Of a stretch of 6,098 bases of DNA, positions 4,939 to 6,098 are shown piece after piece. The translations under genes were made by a program, and so were the position numbers. The notes below the pieces were generated by a model, which saw only the letters and a list, made by a program, of their open reading frames with translations, did not search any database and was not told the DNA's origin. Source of the DNA: Sphingobacteriaceae bacterium (lineage in GTDB: Bacteria > Bacteroidota > Bacteroidia > Sphingobacteriales > Sphingobacteriaceae); contig JAIPAN010000075.1 of the NCBI GenBank assembly GCA_021740025.1, positions 1-6,098 of the forward strand, read 5' to 3'. Position 1 is the stretch's first letter. Every line of letters starts with the position of its first letter.

Positions 4939-5972
4939 TATTTTTTTAAATTTTTTAATTCGTTTTCTAGTTCGGCTAGCCTACGTTCTAATTCTGGCAA
5001 GCGTTGATAAACAACTTGAGAACGTTGATTATTCATAAATGGTGTGGCCGGAACGCCAGCCCATTTTTTACCTTCTTCTGTTAACGACCGAGTAATACCC
5101 GATTTTGCTTGTATTTGACTACCATTGGCTAGTGTGAGGTGCCCTACAATTCCCACTTGTCCGCCAATTATATTTTGATTACCAACTTTCGTACTTCCAG
5201 AAATGCCCGATTGAGATGCAATTACCGTATTAGCCCCAATTTCTACATTGTGTGCTACCTGAATAAGGTTATCGAGTTTTACGCCTTTGCGAATAATGGT
5301 AGAGCCCATGGTGGCTCTATCTATTGCGGTATTGGCACCTATTTCAACATCATCTTCAATAATTACGTTGCCAATTTGGCTCACCTTACTGTAGCTACCA
5401 TCGGCAAGGGGTGCAAATCCAAAACCATCGCTACCTACTATAGTTCCCGAATGAATAATTACTCGGTTTCCAATACTGGTTTCGAAATATAATTTTACAC
5501 CTGGAAATAAAACACAATCTGAACCCACCGAAACACTATCTCCAACGTAAACTTGTGGGTATATCTTACTGTTATCGCCAATTATAGTATTTGAACCAAT
5601 ATAGGCAAAAGCTCCAATGTATACGTTTTTTCCAATTTTTGCGCTCGGATGAATAAAACTAGGTTCTTCTATCCCGTGTTTATCCATTTTGGCGGTATTG
5701 TACATTTCTAATAACACCGAAAATGCGCTATAGGCATCTGCTACCCGAATAAGGGTGGCATTAACAGCTTGTGTACACACCAAGTTTTCATTTACAATTA
5801 CAATAGAGGCTTTAGAGCTGTATAAATAGGGTTCGTATTTCGGATTGGCTAAAAAAGATAAGTCGCCAGCTTGGGCTTCTTCAATTTTTGCCAACTTGCT
5901 TACTGCCACAAGGGGATCTCCCTCTATGCTTCCATTTAATAAGTGCCCTATTTGTTGAGCAGTAAATTGCAT
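4938..5972 (-). CDS. lpxD: UDP-3-O-(3-hydroxyacyl)glucosamine N-acyltransferase LpxD
   Basis: This cytosolic homotrimer catalyses the third lipid A step, adding a (3R)-hydroxyacyl chain from ACP to the 2-amino group freed by LpxC. It has 344 residues (E. coli about 341). Domains in order: the N-terminal uridine-binding domain (about 1-100) with GDLSFLANPKY at 36-46; a left-handed beta helix of hexapeptide repeats (about 105-305); and a C-terminal helix (about 322-344) with heptad-like Leu spacing (LPELERRLAELENELKNLKK). The catalytic base is His241 in QVAHNVEIG (E. coli His239). GSDGFGF at 180-186 and IDRATMG at 217-223 are LpxD hallmarks absent from LpxA. The ATG at 5972-5970 gives the expected N-terminus (MQFTAQQIGHLL). 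TAAGG lies just one base before GCATG, too close for a normal Shine-Dalgarno. It is the first gene of the predicted operon. Confidence 0.97.
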   Translation of the reverse strand: MQFTAQQIGHLLNGSIEGDPLVAVSKLAKIEEAQAGDLSFLANPKYEPYLYSSKASIVIVNENLVCTQAVNATLIRVADAYSAFSVLLEMYNTAKMDKHGIEEPSFIHPSAKIGKNVYIGAFAYIGSNTIIGDNSKIYPQVYVGDSVSVGSDCVLFPGVKLYFETSIGNRVIIHSGTIVGSDGFGFAPLADGSYSKVSQIGNVIIEDDVEIGANTAIDRATMGSTIIRKGVKLDNLIQVAHNVEIGANTVIASQSGISGSTKVGNQNIIGGQVGIVGHLTLANGSQIQAKSGITRSLTEEGKKWAGVPATPFMNNQRSQVVYQRLPELERRLAELENELKNLKK

Positions 5973-6007
5973 GCCTTAGATTTTTGTTTAACTTGGTATT
6001 TAACTCA

Positions 6008-6042
6008 CAAAGTTAACCTTATTTAGTGTTTAGCCTAACAAA
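6008..6042 (-). promoter_or_regulatory. Bacteroidota-type promoter for the lpxD operon
   Basis: On the - strand the -7 box TAACTTTG (6015-6008) matches TAnnTTTG fully. TTTG (6042-6039) lies 23 bases further upstream and could be the -33 box, at the long end of usual spacing. The predicted start near 6003 would leave a leader of about 30 bases before the lpxD ATG. The remaining edge sequence (6043-6098) is AT-rich and shows no clear gene. Confidence 0.55.
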
Positions 6043-6098
6043 AATTAAATTAATGGCTAATTCACCAATTCTTTAAGATAACAAAAAATGTATTTCTT

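Larger units (their letters stand above)
2084..5972 (-). other. Predicted four-gene operon lpxD - lpxC/fabZ - lpxA - ABC ATPase
   Basis: All four genes run on the - strand with spacers of 40, 4 and 5 bases and no hairpin-plus-T-tract between them. The only promoter-like sequence found is upstream of lpxD. The two shortest spacers leave no room for independent ribosome recruitment without using the previous gene's 3' end, so translational coupling is likely. The first three genes supply early lipid A enzymes, which places the ATPase under the same control. The operon is inferred from spacing only. Confidence 0.75.

Noticed and set aside
5139..5492. A 117-codon open frame on the + strand inside lpxD
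   Set aside because: It is antisense to the conserved beta-helix region of lpxD, has no family-like motif, and is explained by the codon pattern of the hexapeptide repeats.
2713..5972. Internal similarity between lpxA and lpxD as a possible gene duplication in the operon
   Set aside because: Both encode hexapeptide-repeat acyltransferases, which are an ancient family; their hallmark motifs and domain layouts differ, so this is not a recent duplication.
6057..6098. Tail of a possible upstream - strand gene (KKYIFCYLKELVN then TAG)
   Set aside because: Only 13 codons are visible, a neighbouring frame is open for a similar distance, and nothing identifies a family. An HD-domain gene often precedes lpxD in Bacteroidota, but this cannot be tested here.
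6088..6098. ATG on the + strand at the right edge, possibly a divergent gene
   Set aside because: Only three codons are visible and no + strand promoter was found.

Overview
The window looks like a chromosomal housekeeping region of a Bacteroidota bacterium, probably of the Flavobacteriia/Cytophagia type. Three things point there: the gene order lpxD, then a fused lpxC-fabZ, then lpxA; two upstream regions with close matches to the Bacteroidota promoter form (TTG-like -33 and TAnnTTTG -7); and AT-rich spacers without strong Shine-Dalgarno sequences. Lipid A genes mean a Gram-negative outer membrane. I cannot name the genus.

Layout from left to right. On the + strand, bases 2-769 hold the 3' part of an arginase/formimidoylglutamase-family metallohydrolase whose start lies outside the window. 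Everything else is on the - strand. A 5-formyltetrahydrofolate cyclo-ligase gene (1335-766) meets the first gene tail to tail, with overlapping stop codons. Upstream of it is efp (1984-1424), which has its own promoter and a rho-independent terminator. Upstream again is a tight four-gene cluster transcribed as lpxD (5972-4938), lpxC/fabZ (4897-3500), lpxA (3495-2713) and an ABC-type ATPase (2707-2084). The spacers are 40, 4 and 5 bases. The lpxD promoter region occupies the right edge.

How the genes work together. LpxA, LpxC and LpxD are the first three enzymes of the Raetz lipid A pathway: O-acylation of UDP-GlcNAc, N-deacetylation, and N-acylation. FabZ dehydrates the same (3R)-hydroxyacyl-ACP that LpxA and LpxD consume, and here it is covalently joined to LpxC, the committed step. 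All key catalytic residues of these enzymes are visible. The ATPase at the end of the operon is the least explained member: it has Walker A, Walker B and signature motifs, but the usual Q-loop Gln and H-loop His appear to be replaced, and no membrane partner is visible. EF-P is also notable because the tip of its first domain carries Asn where most EF-Ps have a modifiable Lys or Arg.

I found no RNA gene, CRISPR array, insertion sequence or sign of recent transfer. There is no convincing wholly new system here. The points most worth a second look are the ATPase, the EF-P tip, and the compact efp terminator/cyclo-ligase start.
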